Counted from the first letter of the stretch, positions 7,076 through 15,845 are shown. The stretch is DNA of 64,000 bases from Clostridiales bacterium (GCA_022508485.1 JAFLVD010000003.1:59964-123963), one strand, 5' to 3'. Notes: generated by a model from the letters alone, not told the origin. Program-made: numbers and translations.

Positions 7076-9062
7076 ATATGTTCAGTTCCAGACCGTTTTC
7101 GTTTACGTACGAGCACCAATTTCCGTTTTCGATTATTTCCTCTCGGGCAATCTCTTTAAAGAATTTTTCCTTTTCTCTCGGCGTGCGGTCTATTGCGTCC
7201 TCCCATCTCGTTACGGCGGATGAGTAGAAGCGCAGCATTCTTACGTTGTCGTCCGTCTTGCGGTCGAAGGATAATTTTCCCCAGTAGCTCGACATAAGCA
7301 GGGAAGCCGCGGTGCCTATTCCGAGGATTATCGCCCCTATGCTTCGCCAGGTTAAATGCCCAAAGGCGACGTTTTCCCAAAACAGCGAGTAGGAAAAGGC
7401 GTGCGATATGTAGCAAGCGATTTCGAGCAGAAGTACGGCGCTGTAAAGACCTATCGCTACGTATTTGAAAATATCGGACAGCTTTTTGTGCTTGTCGGCG
7501 GTCGCTTGGTTGCCCGGAAGCTTTCTGCTATGATAGTTTTCCTGCCCCTCGGGGCCGCCTTTTTTTGGTAAATTCTTGTCTTTGGGGTTTCGCTCGAGCC
7601 ACACGAACATCATTTTGTCGGCGTCGATATCAAGATTTTTCGACTCACCGACTACCGCGAGCGCTTGCATGGCCTTGTAAATCCATAATATACCCACTTT
7701 TTGTGTCCACGGACATAGGTCGCAAACGCTTGTGATTACGTCTTTCTCGTTTATGCAGGCGGATAGGTAAAACTGTATTCTTAACGCTTCGGCAAAGGTG
7801 CGGTACACGGTGTAATACTTGTGGTGTCCTCGCTTTTCCCCGACTTTAAGCATAATGATAATACCCACAAGGGCGGCGGTGCATGGGATAATCATAAACG
7901 GCAGCGCCGCGTCGTCGTAAATCAGGAAACACAGCGCGACGAACGTACCGAGTATAGCGATTCTAAGCAAAATCTTGCTGTAAGCGGATTGGTGAACGTT
8001 GTACGATAGATAGTCGGTTTTGGCGTAGTGGTAGCGCAGATTTTTTCTGTAATCGTCAAGCTCGTTTTCTTTTTCCTCTATCCAGAGCTTTTCGTTAATA
8101 TCTTTGTCGTCAACGCCGCACGGCAGGGTATTGTATTCGACCGTTTGGGCTATAAGCTTTTGAATGTATTCGGGCGGAGTGGTCGAATAGGTATAGTATA
8201 CCGCTTTGCAGACGTTTTTCTTTTTGCTCTCGGCGTCGGCGTTTTCCGCGTCGGTAATCTCTCTCGGCTCGAGGGTGAACTTTACTTGCGCGTCGTCTAT
8301 ATTTTCGGCTTCCTCGGCAGGGACGGGGAAGTTATACTTTTTCGCTTTTATAATCTCCTCGTCATTCTCTTCGAGGTACGCTTTGTGATTTGCCCTTTCT
8401 TTTATAGTGGGAACGTGCGCAATCAGCCAGCGGCGCTTAATCTCTTGCTCGGGGTCGTTTTGTCTACGGGTTTTAATGTGAATAACCGCGGCGGAATCGT
8501 TAACGGCGCCGGGCTTGAACATTCCGTCGTGGTCCAAGTAGTTATGGGCGAGAGCGAATTTAACCGCCTCGACCGTGCCGCAGCCGTATTGCTTGTCCGG
8601 GCGCTTTCCGTCCCACAGCGCCAAAAGTATGTGCGAGTGCTCGGCTATGTATATGCCGGTTTGGCGGTACTCGTAGTCCTCTTTGCTAAGCTCTGTAAAA
8701 TCTTGAGAGTTTTCTATATCAGGCGCTACGAATTTTCTTTTCGCCTTGCCGAGCGCATTTATTAGATTATTTTTGTCATTTTCGTCGGTGAAGCTTTTTA
8801 TATAGTCCTTTTCTTTTCGGGGAAGGACGGCGTATACGTCTATATTGAGCTCTTCCGCGGCCTGTGCGCACAGCATGTCGGCGCCTTGCGCAAATGCGTT
8901 AAGCATAACGATAGGGGTTTTGCCGTTTTCGTATTCGCAAAGGTCTTGTATTTCCTTTATGGCTGCTTTTACGTTTTCGATAAGCTCAGCTTCGTCGTCG
9001 CGGTTTATGTTTCTGTGGCCGGTTACACCTATTACAATCGGGATTTTTTCGTTTACGGGCAT
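7074..9062 (-). CDS. SLOG-SLATT-type membrane protein (candidate nucleotide-sensing immune effector)
   Basis: 662 residues from ATG 9062. The frame is open to 9134, but the promoter's TATAAT overlaps the upstream ATG, so transcripts should begin after it. Residues 8-170 form a Rossmann-like SLOG/LOG-type domain: IVIGVTGHRN (9-18), a QGAD turn (59-62), LLALWDG (146-152) and a glycine loop GCGTVEAV (160-167). Four hydrophobic helices follow in two pairs (about 361-381/384-405 and 532-554/571-595), with a conserved-looking helical region between and a short charged C-terminus, as in SLATT-type 2TM effectors. In the published comparative genomics of nucleotide-based conflict systems, SLOG domains are proposed to sense nucleotide ligands and SLATT domains to disrupt membranes. 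The gene is monocistronic, with its own promoter and terminators. Activity is inferred only. Confidence 0.7.
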   Translation of the reverse strand: MPVNEKIPIVIGVTGHRNINRDDEAELIENVKAAIKEIQDLCEYENGKTPIVMLNAFAQGADMLCAQAAEELNIDVYAVLPRKEKDYIKSFTDENDKNNLINALGKAKRKFVAPDIENSQDFTELSKEDYEYRQTGIYIAEHSHILLALWDGKRPDKQYGCGTVEAVKFALAHNYLDHDGMFKPGAVNDSAAVIHIKTRRQNDPEQEIKRRWLIAHVPTIKERANHKAYLEENDEEIIKAKKYNFPVPAEEAENIDDAQVKFTLEPREITDAENADAESKKKNVCKAVYYTYSTTPPEYIQKLIAQTVEYNTLPCGVDDKDINEKLWIEEKENELDDYRKNLRYHYAKTDYLSYNVHQSAYSKILLRIAILGTFVALCFLIYDDAALPFMIIPCTAALVGIIIMLKVGEKRGHHKYYTVYRTFAEALRIQFYLSACINEKDVITSVCDLCPWTQKVGILWIYKAMQALAVVGESKNLDIDADKMMFVWLERNPKDKNLPKKGGPEGQENYHSRKLPGNQATADKHKKLSDIFKYVAIGLYSAVLLLEIACYISHAFSYSLFWENVAFGHLTWRSIGAIILGIGTAASLLMSSYWGKLSFDRKTDDNVRMLRFYSSAVTRWEDAIDRTPREKEKFFKEIAREEIIENGNWCSYVNENGLELNI

Positions 9063-9102
9063 TAGAGTTTTTTTCTCCCTTTTTTCGGTTTCGATTACGC
9101 AC

Positions 9103-9131
9103 ATTATATCACCGATACGGTCGTTTGTCAA
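9103..9131 (-). promoter_or_regulatory. Promoter of the SLOG-SLATT gene
   Basis: Minus strand: TTGACA (9131-9126), 17 nt, TATAAT (9108-9103). It places the start of transcription downstream of the first two in-frame ATGs and supports translation from 9062. Confidence 0.85.
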
Positions 9132-9283
9132 CATTGCTTATATGCGGTAAATTGACATCTGCGCATAAACGCACTTGTGGCAAAAATGCGCCGAAATAAG
9201 CTCTGCAATACATTATGTGTGCATTCGTGCATATATAAATAAGACCGCAGTCGCAAAAAATAGCTTTTCCGCGCAAAATCCCC

Positions 9284-9312
9284 TTGAACGAAAGAGGCGA
9301 TTGTGGTATAAT
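9284..9312 (+). promoter_or_regulatory. Promoter of the CDF transporter / mnmA unit
   Basis: TTGAAC (9284), 17 nt, TATAAT (9307-9312), extended by TGG. The leader of about 60 nt contains nested inverted repeats (GTTGC ... GCAAC enclosing GCGCGCT ... AAGCGCG, about 9320-9355) and has no clear ribosome site before ATG 9378. Confidence 0.75.
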
Positions 9313-9377
9313 ATACGTAGTTGCGATCGGCGCGCTGTCATTAAGCGCGAGCAACCGAAAAGTCAACCGATATAACT

Positions 9378-10472
9378 ATGACGGAAAAAGGCAGAAACAA
9401 AAGTGCGATTATTACGCTTATAGTAGGTCTTGCGCTTAACGTTATCCTCGGCGGCGCCAAGCTTGCCGCCGGTATTTTGTCGTACTCGGTTTCGGTCATG
9501 TCCGACGCTTTTAACAATATGTCGGACGCCGCCGTCTCGATTGTAACTATCGTCGCGGTGTGGCTAAGCTCGCGCGCCGCCGACCACGATCACCCGTACG
9601 GGCACGGCAGATACGAGTATATAGCGACGTTTATACTCGGCGCGGTTATCGCAATGGTGGGCGTCGAGGTGTGTATAAGCGGCGTGCAACGCATAATAAC
9701 GCCGGTCGACGTGGAGTTCGGCACGGTTGTTTGGGCGTCTCTCGGCGCGTCGATTGGGATAAAAGCGTTTATGGCGGTTTTTTACGCAGTGCGCGGAAAA
9801 AGAGTGGGGTCGGACACCATTAAAGCGGCGGCGGTCGATTCCGCAACCGACTGCGTGGTAACGGCGGTCGTCCTTGCCTGTGCGCTTGCCGAAAGGCTTA
9901 CCGGCACGCATATCGACGGATACGCGTCCGTTGCGGTTGCGGTATTCGTCCTCGTGTTTGCGGTGAGAATACTTAAAAACACGATAAACAGACTGCTCGG
10001 CTCGCGACCGTCCCAGCAGTTACTCGAAGAAGTAAAAAAGCTTATTCTTTCGGAACCTGCGGTCGTTTCCATGCACGACCTTATAATAAACGACTACGGC
10101 GAGGTAAATAAGCTCGCCGAGGTCGACGTGGTGTTTCCGGCAAAAATGAGCTTTATCGAAGTGCATGCGGTGTGCGACAAGATAGAGAGCGCGGCGCGAG
10201 ATAATCTCGGCGTAAAGCTGTGTATACACGCCGACCCGTTCATAACGGACGACGAGCGGCTTAATAAGCTTCGCACGAGGATAGAGGCGCTTCTTATACC
10301 GTTTGGCGCGAGCGCGCACGATATAGGCATTGACGACTGCAAAAAGCGCGTGGCGCTCGACGTGCTTATTTCGGGCGACAATCAGCCGGTAAACGAGATC
10401 GTGGGGATAATTAACGCCGAGTCGGAAACGCTTTTGGGCTACGGCGCGGACGTGCACGTGGATTACATTTAG
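9378..10472 (+). CDS. Cation diffusion facilitator (metal/proton antiporter)
   Basis: 364 residues in CDF layout: six membrane helices, then a cytoplasmic ferredoxin-like domain (about 215-364). The transport site is visible in helix 2 (D43, N47, D50 in MSDAFNNMSD) and helix 5 (D-S-A-T-D). HDHPYGHGRYE at 70-80 is the classical helix 2-3 loop of the family. It exports divalent metal (Zn, Fe, Mn, Co or Cd; specificity unreadable) in exchange for protons. The stop codon directly abuts the mnmA ATG, so the two are co-transcribed. The structured leader without a ribosome site could be regulatory. Confidence 0.9.
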   Translation: MTEKGRNKSAIITLIVGLALNVILGGAKLAAGILSYSVSVMSDAFNNMSDAAVSIVTIVAVWLSSRAADHDHPYGHGRYEYIATFILGAVIAMVGVEVCISGVQRIITPVDVEFGTVVWASLGASIGIKAFMAVFYAVRGKRVGSDTIKAAAVDSATDCVVTAVVLACALAERLTGTHIDGYASVAVAVFVLVFAVRILKNTINRLLGSRPSQQLLEEVKKLILSEPAVVSMHDLIINDYGEVNKLAEVDVVFPAKMSFIEVHAVCDKIESAARDNLGVKLCIHADPFITDDERLNKLRTRIEALLIPFGASAHDIGIDDCKKRVALDVLISGDNQPVNEIVGIINAESETLLGYGADVHVDYI

Positions 10473-11552
10473 ATGGCAAAAACGAAAAAGAAAAAAGTAA
10501 TAATCGGCATGTCTGGCGGAGTCGATTCCGCAGTCGCCGCGTACCTGTTAAAGCGCGACGGATACGAAGTCGTCGGGCTGTTTATGCATAACTGGGAAGA
10601 AGATGGCTGTCCCTCCACCGACGATTGGCGCGACGTCGAGCGCGTTTGCGCCGCGATAGGGATAGACTGCTATTCGGTAAACTTCGCAAAAGAGTATGCG
10701 GACGGCGTTTTCGAGTATTTTTTAAACGAGTACAAGGCGTACCGCACGCCCAACCCCGACGTTTTGTGTAACCGCGTCGTCAAGTTCGGCGTGTTCCGCG
10801 ACTACGCGCTGTCGCTCGGCGCGGACTGTATCGCTACGGGGCATTATTGTAAGGTAGGTGAACATCTCGCCGCGCCGACTCTTCTTCGCGCCGCCGACGA
10901 GGGCAAGGACCAGACGTATTTTTTGAACCAGGTACAAACGGAACAGCTTTGTAACGTTATGTTTCCGCTTGCCGATATGCTAAAACCGCGCGTTCGCGAA
11001 ATAGCGGCCGAGCTTAACCTTCCCGTCGCCGCTAAAAAGGATAGCACCGGGATTTGCTTTATAGGCGAGAGAAAGTTTAAACAGTTCCTTAAACAGTACC
11101 TCCCGGCGCAAAGCGGCGATATAGTCGACGTAAACGGCAACGTGGTAGGCAGGCACGACGGGCTCATGTACTACACGCTCGGACAGCGCAGAGGGCTTGG
11201 CATAGGCGGAGTAAAGGGCGAGGTCGGGCGCTGGTTCGTTCTCGACAAGGACGTAAAAAATAATAGACTGATTGTGTCGTGCGGAGACGAGTCCGAACTC
11301 TTTTCGTCTGCGCTCGAAGGCAGTGGGTTTAACGTTATAGGTAAATTCGACATGCCGGAAAAACTTGATTGCACTGCAAAAACGCGGTACCGCCAGCCCG
11401 ATTTTCCGGCTACTCTAACCGTAAAATCAGACGGAAGGTTTACGATAGAATTCCAAACAAAGCAGCGCGCCGTTACTCCCGGACAGTACGCGGTAATATA
11501 CGTAGGCGAGCGGTGTGTAGGCGGCGGAGTTATAGAGCGCGCGGAAAAATAA
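10473..11552 (+). CDS. mnmA: tRNA-specific 2-thiouridylase
   Basis: 359 residues. The PP-loop ATP-pyrophosphatase motif IGMSGGVDSAVAAYLL is near the start. The nucleophilic Cys lies in NPDVLCNRVVKFG (about 105) and the partner Cys in DSTGICFIGERKF (about 197), followed by the beta-barrel C-terminal domain. It makes the s2U34 modification in Lys, Glu and Gln tRNAs using sulfur relayed from a cysteine desulfurase. The ATG follows the CDF stop with no gap and has only weak ribosome-site signal, so translation is probably coupled. All expected catalytic residues are present. Confidence 0.96.
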   Translation: MAKTKKKKVIIGMSGGVDSAVAAYLLKRDGYEVVGLFMHNWEEDGCPSTDDWRDVERVCAAIGIDCYSVNFAKEYADGVFEYFLNEYKAYRTPNPDVLCNRVVKFGVFRDYALSLGADCIATGHYCKVGEHLAAPTLLRAADEGKDQTYFLNQVQTEQLCNVMFPLADMLKPRVREIAAELNLPVAAKKDSTGICFIGERKFKQFLKQYLPAQSGDIVDVNGNVVGRHDGLMYYTLGQRRGLGIGGVKGEVGRWFVLDKDVKNNRLIVSCGDESELFSSALEGSGFNVIGKFDMPEKLDCTAKTRYRQPDFPATLTVKSDGRFTIEFQTKQRAVTPGQYAVIYVGERCVGGGVIERAEK

Positions 11553-11567
11553 AATGCGAGGGTTTTG

Positions 11568-11596
11568 TTTACGCAAGAGCAAAACGAGTATATAAT
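11568..11596 (+). promoter_or_regulatory. Promoter of the YugP-type peptidase gene
   Basis: TTTACG (11568), 17 nt, TATAAT (11591-11596). Confidence 0.75.
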
Positions 11597-11639
11597 AAAA
11601 AAGGTTTTTGCGAGAACGGCAAAAAGGAGAGGATTTTAA

Positions 11640-12377
11640 ATGTGGGATTACTTTACCGACCCGGAATACATGCTGTACGCGATTTCGATTGTACTGATTA
11701 TTCCGGTGTTTATCTTCGGGATTATAGCGTCCGCGCGCGTAAGCTCGGTTTTTAATAAATATAACGGGGTCAGGGTAAGCTCGGGAATAAACGCCGAAAC
11801 GTACGTTAGGAATTTTCTTATTACAAACGGCGTAAGCGGTATTCGCTTCGCCGCAGTAAGAGGGTCGCTTACCGACAACTTTAACCCGACAAACAATACC
11901 ATAAGCCTTTCCGACAGCGTGCGCGGCGCGGCTACGATCGGCGCGATTGGGGTTGCGTGCCACGAGGCCGGACATGCTATCCAGCACGCAAAAAAGTATT
12001 TCTTTTCGTCGGCGCGGTTAAAGCTTGTTCCTATCGTCAACTTTGCAAGCGGAATGATTTGGCCGCTGTTCATAGTCGGGTACGTTCTCGGCTTCGGGAC
12101 GACGTTCGGAAGTATAGGTAATATTTTTCTGTACGCCGGGCTTGCCGTAATGGGCTTGTCGTTATTGTTTTCGCTCGTAACGCTTCCCACCGAGTTTAAC
12201 GCGAGCGCAAGGGCGTACTCGTATCTCAAAACGACCCTTCTTCCCGAGGAAGCGGCAGGCGTAAGAAAGGTGCTTACCGCCGCCGCAATGACGTACGTCG
12301 CCTCGTTCATGATGACTTCGCTTCAATTCCTCCGCTTTTTGGCGCTGCTGCTCATTAACACAAGGCGCCGCCGCTGA
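11640..12377 (+). CDS. Membrane zinc metallopeptidase, YugP family
   Basis: 245 residues with an AGGAGAGG site before the ATG. An N-terminal membrane helix (about 10-30) is followed by a soluble part with the zinc motif HEAGH (in VACHEAGHAIQ, about 107), two further hydrophobic segments, and the third ligand region LPTEFNASARA. This is the architecture of the zinc peptidase family containing B. subtilis YugP. The last residues (LRFLALLLINTRRRR) form another hydrophobic helix with a basic end. The physiological substrate is not known. Confidence 0.88.
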   Translation: MWDYFTDPEYMLYAISIVLIIPVFIFGIIASARVSSVFNKYNGVRVSSGINAETYVRNFLITNGVSGIRFAAVRGSLTDNFNPTNNTISLSDSVRGAATIGAIGVACHEAGHAIQHAKKYFFSSARLKLVPIVNFASGMIWPLFIVGYVLGFGTTFGSIGNIFLYAGLAVMGLSLLFSLVTLPTEFNASARAYSYLKTTLLPEEAAGVRKVLTAAAMTYVASFMMTSLQFLRFLALLLINTRRRR

Positions 12378-12391
12378 AAACGCTTTAAAAC

Positions 12392-12423
12392 AAAAATCGG
12401 GCTTATATCGGCCCGATTTTTTT
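12392..12423 (+). terminator. Terminator, probably bidirectional
   Basis: ATCGGGC / GCCCGAT stem with T7 on the right and an A5 run on the left, between convergent genes. Confidence 0.9.
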
Positions 12424-12431
12424 GACGCGAA

Positions 12432-12983
12432 TTATACGCCGGAATCGATTTCCTCTATGTTGTCTATAAATCCGTCCGTTAACGTGTATTTGTTCAGGTG
12501 CGCGACCTCGTTTGAGTCGATGAGGTAAAAAAGCGGTTCGTCTCGCCAAAAGCATTCCTCTATTCTGTCGTACCCTTCGAAAAAGGCGGCGAGCGCGCGC
12601 TTATCCACGGTCGCTTTAAGAGATTCCGAAAGCATTGCGTATGCCGAAAATACGTCGCCGTTTTTAATAAGAGTAAACAGCCGCATGACGGGCGAGGGCT
12701 GAACGATAGGGTCCTGCCGAGTAAAGCCGTACACCGTCATGTGCCGCGGTTCGAGCGTAAGAAGATAATTGTTATTGTCGAGTCGAATTCCGCCGTACAG
12801 CTCGGCCTTTGTGTTTCGCGCGCCCTCGAGCTTTACCGTGTACGGAAGAAGGGTGTGCTTTATGGGCAGCACGGTTATGTACAATACGTCGAACTCGGAA
12901 AATGTGAGCGAGGTGGCGGTCTCGAAAAAGTCGCCGTTAATAATGAATACGCAGTCGAATTTGCTTTTAATATGCAGTTCCAT
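12432..12983 (-). CDS. Hypothetical protein, 183 residues
   Basis: The N-terminal half is rich in beta-strand pattern (MELHIKSKFDCVFIINGDFFE ... YGGIRLDNNNYLLTLEPRH) and the C-terminal half (about 110-160) is helical. There is no membrane segment, signal peptide or motif I recognise. It lies divergently to the next gene. No ribosome site precedes the ATG and I could not find a convincing promoter. The region upstream is AT-rich. It is kept as a gene because of length, composition like its neighbours, and a terminator at its 3' end. Confidence 0.6.
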   Translation of the reverse strand: MELHIKSKFDCVFIINGDFFETATSLTFSEFDVLYITVLPIKHTLLPYTVKLEGARNTKAELYGGIRLDNNNYLLTLEPRHMTVYGFTRQDPIVQPSPVMRLFTLIKNGDVFSAYAMLSESLKATVDKRALAAFFEGYDRIEECFWRDEPLFYLIDSNEVAHLNKYTLTDGFIDNIEEIDSGV

Positions 12984-13061
12984 ACAATATATTTATGACG
13001 GGATTTAACTTTGTATGTATATTATGAACGGACTGTGGCAATCATTATCGCGGAGGGTTAT

Positions 13062-13628
13062 ATGAATAACGGAAACTGGACAATAGAACAGACAAAACGC
13101 CTTTTTTCGCTCTGCGATAAGGCAAAAAAATCGGGGAAAAGTCTCGGCGAGGCGTTTTCCGTCTGTGCGGCGGAATCGGGCCGCTCGGTGAACTCGGTGC
13201 GAAACTACTACTACGCTCAAACCAAAATCTTCTCGCTCGTGCCCGACGTCGCAAAAAAACTGGGCATTACCTTATGCGAGGTAAAGCGCGAGGCGTTTGT
13301 CCCTTTTAGCGGCGACGAGGTAAAAGCGCTCGTCGAGCACATACTCGTAAAAAAGGGCGAGGGTGTATCGGTGCGCGCCGCGATTGCGGAGATTTCCCCC
13401 GACGACAAAACGGCGTTGCGCTATCAAAACAAATACCGCTCGTATTTGCGCTCGCACAGAAGCGAAGTGGAGGCGATTATGGCGGAGTTAAGCAGCCGCG
13501 GCGTTAAATACTTCGACCCGTACAAAAAGTCGGGCGCCGACAACTTCGAGCGGCTTACGCGCTACCTTGCCGCGCTCGACCAAAAAAGCGTGGGTAAATT
13601 CCTTTCCATTATCGAAAAGATAACCTAA
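13062..13628 (+). CDS. Myb/RsfA-like putative DNA-binding protein
   Basis: 188 residues starting at the ATG after GGAGGGTT. Residues 4-50 (NWTIEQTKRLFSLC ... GRSVNSVRNYYYAQ) have the W-T-x-E-x ... L-G-R-(S/T)-x-x-S-V-R-x-Y-Y pattern of Myb/SANT-type DNA-binding helices seen in the RsfA prespore regulator and relatives. The C-terminal 100 residues are helical. A regulatory role is inferred from this. The frame is open further upstream to 13011, but the ribosome site supports 13062. Confidence 0.65.
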   Translation: MNNGNWTIEQTKRLFSLCDKAKKSGKSLGEAFSVCAAESGRSVNSVRNYYYAQTKIFSLVPDVAKKLGITLCEVKREAFVPFSGDEVKALVEHILVKKGEGVSVRAAIAEISPDDKTALRYQNKYRSYLRSHRSEVEAIMAELSSRGVKYFDPYKKSGADNFERLTRYLAALDQKSVGKFLSIIEKIT

Positions 13629-13650
13629 TCTTTGCCCCGACGGCAGATGA

Positions 13651-13687
13651 AAAAGAATCCGAGCAAACCGCTTTCGGGTTCTTTTTT
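13651..13687 (+). terminator. Terminator
   Basis: AAAGAA-t-CCGA pairs with TCGG-g-TTCTTT across an 11-nt loop, followed by a T run. Confidence 0.75.
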
Positions 13688-13745
13688 CGTGAAAAAAATG
13701 CGACGACCATACTTCATATAACCGCTTTGATATGTCGAAAATTGC

Positions 13746-13774
13746 TTGCATTTTGCGCTCGGGCGATATATAAT
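13746..13774 (+). promoter_or_regulatory. Promoter of the Nudix/asparaginase unit
   Basis: TTGCAT, 17 nt, TATAAT (13769-13774), 28 nt before ATG 13803. The open frame starting at 13746 begins inside this promoter and is not used. Confidence 0.75.
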
Positions 13775-13802
13775 ATGTATAGTAATTATTAGAGGCGCGC
13801 GC

Positions 13803-14417
13803 ATGGACGGCAATAAAAAAACAGGGAAGCTCGATAAAAACGGAAAGACCCTCGAAGAGTTTTTGCGTTCTTACGACGTTACCGAATATTTCCGTCCGTC
13901 CGTTACGGTCGACGCTGTTCTGCTGAGTAAAACAAACGCCGGCGGAAAGGTTCTGCTTATTAAACGCGGCGGACACCCGTACATAGGCGACTGGGCTTTT
14001 CCGGGCGGATTTGTGGACGAGGGCGAGTCGTGCGAGGAAGCGGTTTCTCGCGAACTTAACGAAGAAACCGGTATTTCGGGCATTCCGCTGTATCAGGCTG
14101 TAACCGTATCTACGCCCGACAGAGATCCGCGCTGGCGCAATATCACCGTCGTGTACTGTGCGCTTACCGAAACGGTTGACGCCGTGGGCGGCGACGACGC
14201 CGACGACGCGTGCTGGTTCGATTTTACGTGCTCTGCTTCCGGCGATATAATTACTCTTACATTTACCGGCGACGAAAGCTTTACGGTAAAAATAAAAGCC
14301 GTCAGGGACGGTCGGGGCAAGATAGACCTTAACCGCACCGAGATAATCGAAAGCGGAAAGGCGGCGTTTGACCACGCCAAAATCCTTTGCTACTTATACG
14401 AGGAGTATTTGAGATGA
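13803..14417 (+). CDS. Nudix hydrolase
   Basis: 204 residues starting at ATG 13803 after AGAGG. A complete Nudix box is visible (G at 61, then five residues, E, seven residues and REL-x-EE-x-G around GFVDEGESCEEAVSRELNEE), preceded by GDWAFPGG, typical of ADP-ribose or ADP-sugar type Nudix enzymes (ADPRase/NrtR-like). About 80 C-terminal residues continue the fold with no DNA-binding domain. It overlaps the asparaginase gene by ATGA, so the two are translationally coupled. Substrate not determined. Confidence 0.88.
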   Translation: MDGNKKTGKLDKNGKTLEEFLRSYDVTEYFRPSVTVDAVLLSKTNAGGKVLLIKRGGHPYIGDWAFPGGFVDEGESCEEAVSRELNEETGISGIPLYQAVTVSTPDRDPRWRNITVVYCALTETVDAVGGDDADDACWFDFTCSASGDIITLTFTGDESFTVKIKAVRDGRGKIDLNRTEIIESGKAAFDHAKILCYLYEEYLR

Positions 14418-15319
14418 AGATAGCTCTTGTTGCTACCGGCGGCACGATAGGGAGCCGCAAAAATTCGGAAGGCGTAATCAAGCTGGACAGCGCCGCAACG
14501 ACGCACATTTCGTCCATTGTCGGCGCCGACTCTGTATTCGATTCTCTCACGACGCACAGTGAGAGAATGCAGTTTTCCGACCTTAACGAGCTTAGAAAGA
14601 TTGTGGGAAGAGCGCTCGACACCAAGCCGGACGGCGTTATAATAACGCACGGCACAGATACGCTTGCTTCCACCTCGTCGTACCTTGCGTACGCATTTTG
14701 CGACACTAAGGTGCCCATTGTAATGTGCTCGGCCGACCTTCCGCTGACAGAGCCGGAAAGCAACGGTTTTGCCGTACTCAACTCCGCAAAAACATTTTTG
14801 GCGCACGGAAAACCGGGCGTATACGTAGTGTACAAAAATCCGGATTGCGCGCCTGCTATTCACCATGCGGCAAGGCTGCTTCCGGCGCACCTTCACGACC
14901 ATTTTTATAAATCGATAGGCGGCGAGTGCGAGTTTAAAGATACCGGGCTTATGCACGGATTGGATTTTAACCTCGTAGAGCACAAGGTGCTTTGCATAAT
15001 CCCTTACGTGGGTCTTGATTATTCGGTATTCAACCTCGACGGATATTCTGCGGTTGTTCACTCGGCGTACCACTCCGGAACGGTCAATGCGGCGCACTTT
15101 AACGCCTTTGCGGCGGCGCACCCCGATATCCCCATGTTTATGACGGCAGGGCGGAAAAAGTACGACGGACAAGTTTTTGTAAACAACGTAGTTCAGTGCC
15201 ACGGCATAACGCGCCCGGCGCTTTACATGAAGGTGCTTATAGGCCTTAACAACAATATAAAAGACCTCGCCGCGTTCGTAAGGAAAAATGCCTGCGGCGA
15301 AATAGTCGAAAAATATTGA
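14414..15319 (+). CDS. L-asparaginase (type I-like)
   Basis: 301 residues. Both catalytic triplets of the family are present: the nucleophile region VATGGTIGS (T11) and THGTDTL (T81, D82). A C-terminal lobe with TAGRKKYDGQV follows. It hydrolyses asparagine to aspartate and ammonia. There is no signal peptide, so it is cytosolic. The start at the ATGA overlap with the Nudix gene is preferred over the upstream in-frame TTG at 14387. A 10-bp inverted repeat (TTGTTTATCA ... TGATAAACAA) follows the stop but has no T tract. Confidence 0.9.
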   Translation: MKIALVATGGTIGSRKNSEGVIKLDSAATTHISSIVGADSVFDSLTTHSERMQFSDLNELRKIVGRALDTKPDGVIITHGTDTLASTSSYLAYAFCDTKVPIVMCSADLPLTEPESNGFAVLNSAKTFLAHGKPGVYVVYKNPDCAPAIHHAARLLPAHLHDHFYKSIGGECEFKDTGLMHGLDFNLVEHKVLCIIPYVGLDYSVFNLDGYSAVVHSAYHSGTVNAAHFNAFAAAHPDIPMFMTAGRKKYDGQVFVNNVVQCHGITRPALYMKVLIGLNNNIKDLAAFVRKNACGEIVEKY

Positions 15320-15362
15320 TTGTTTGTTTATCAGTCTTTATTTTTTTCGGTATGCGATAGCT

Positions 15363-15379
15363 CTTGTTTGATAAACAAG
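15363..15379. repeat. Short perfect inverted repeat CTTGTTT-gat-AAACAAG
   Basis: 17-bp dyad between the asparaginase and the 122-residue membrane protein gene. It could be an operator or part of a weak 3' hairpin for the asparaginase transcript; there is no T tail. Confidence 0.4.
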
Positions 15380-15422
15380 TGCTATTAGTCAGATAGACGA
15401 GATAATTGAGGGAATAATTATA

Positions 15423-15791
15423 TTGATTGAAATTCTTTTGGCATTTTCTTATATATCTTTAATATTCTTTTTGACCGAATTTGTCTTTGTCGGTTCAACT
15501 GATTTTTACGGTCATTATAAAAAGACAGCGCCGAAGTGCTTTCATTTTTTGTTTTTGAGAAACAAGTATGCGCCGGAAGAAATTCCGCTTATTGCCGCCG
15601 TATTAAAGTTAATCGCGCTTTTATATAACGTCGTATCTATCGTTTCGGCTATTGTAATCGGCGTTTTGTTAAACGAATTTGCTTTATATATATTGATGGG
15701 TGTTCTGTTCGGTATTAACTTATTATTTACAATAGCTCTTGCCGTTGTAAGGACTAAGTTTAACAAGGACGACTCTTTGTCGCGAATGTAA
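15423..15791 (+). CDS. Small membrane protein, unknown function
   Basis: 122 residues with four hydrophobic stretches (about 3-24, 56-72, 75-92 and 95-110) and a short charged C-terminus. The best start is TTG 15423, about 9 nt after GAGGGA. The gene is clearly more AT-rich and uses more AT-ending codons (TTA, ATA, ATT) than its neighbours, which may indicate transfer or weak selection. No family recognised. Confidence 0.6.
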   Translation: MIEILLAFSYISLIFFLTEFVFVGSTDFYGHYKKTAPKCFHFLFLRNKYAPEEIPLIAAVLKLIALLYNVVSIVSAIVIGVLLNEFALYILMGVLFGINLLFTIALAVVRTKFNKDDSLSRM

Positions 15792-15816
15792 TATAATAAC
15801 AGTCAAACCAATAAGT

Positions 15817-15845
15817 AAAAAGCTCTCGATTGTCCGAGAGCTTTT
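15817..15845 (+). terminator. Bidirectional terminator
   Basis: AAAAGCTCTCG / CGAGAGCTTTT hairpin between convergent genes. Confidence 0.88.

Noticed and set aside
9063..9134. Longer N-terminus for the SLOG-SLATT protein
   Set aside because: The TATAAT of a perfect promoter overlaps the upstream ATGs, so they would not be in the transcript.
12378..13061. Myb-like gene and the 183-residue gene as a toxin-antitoxin pair
   Set aside because: They are divergent, of the wrong sizes, and neither shows toxin or antitoxin motifs.
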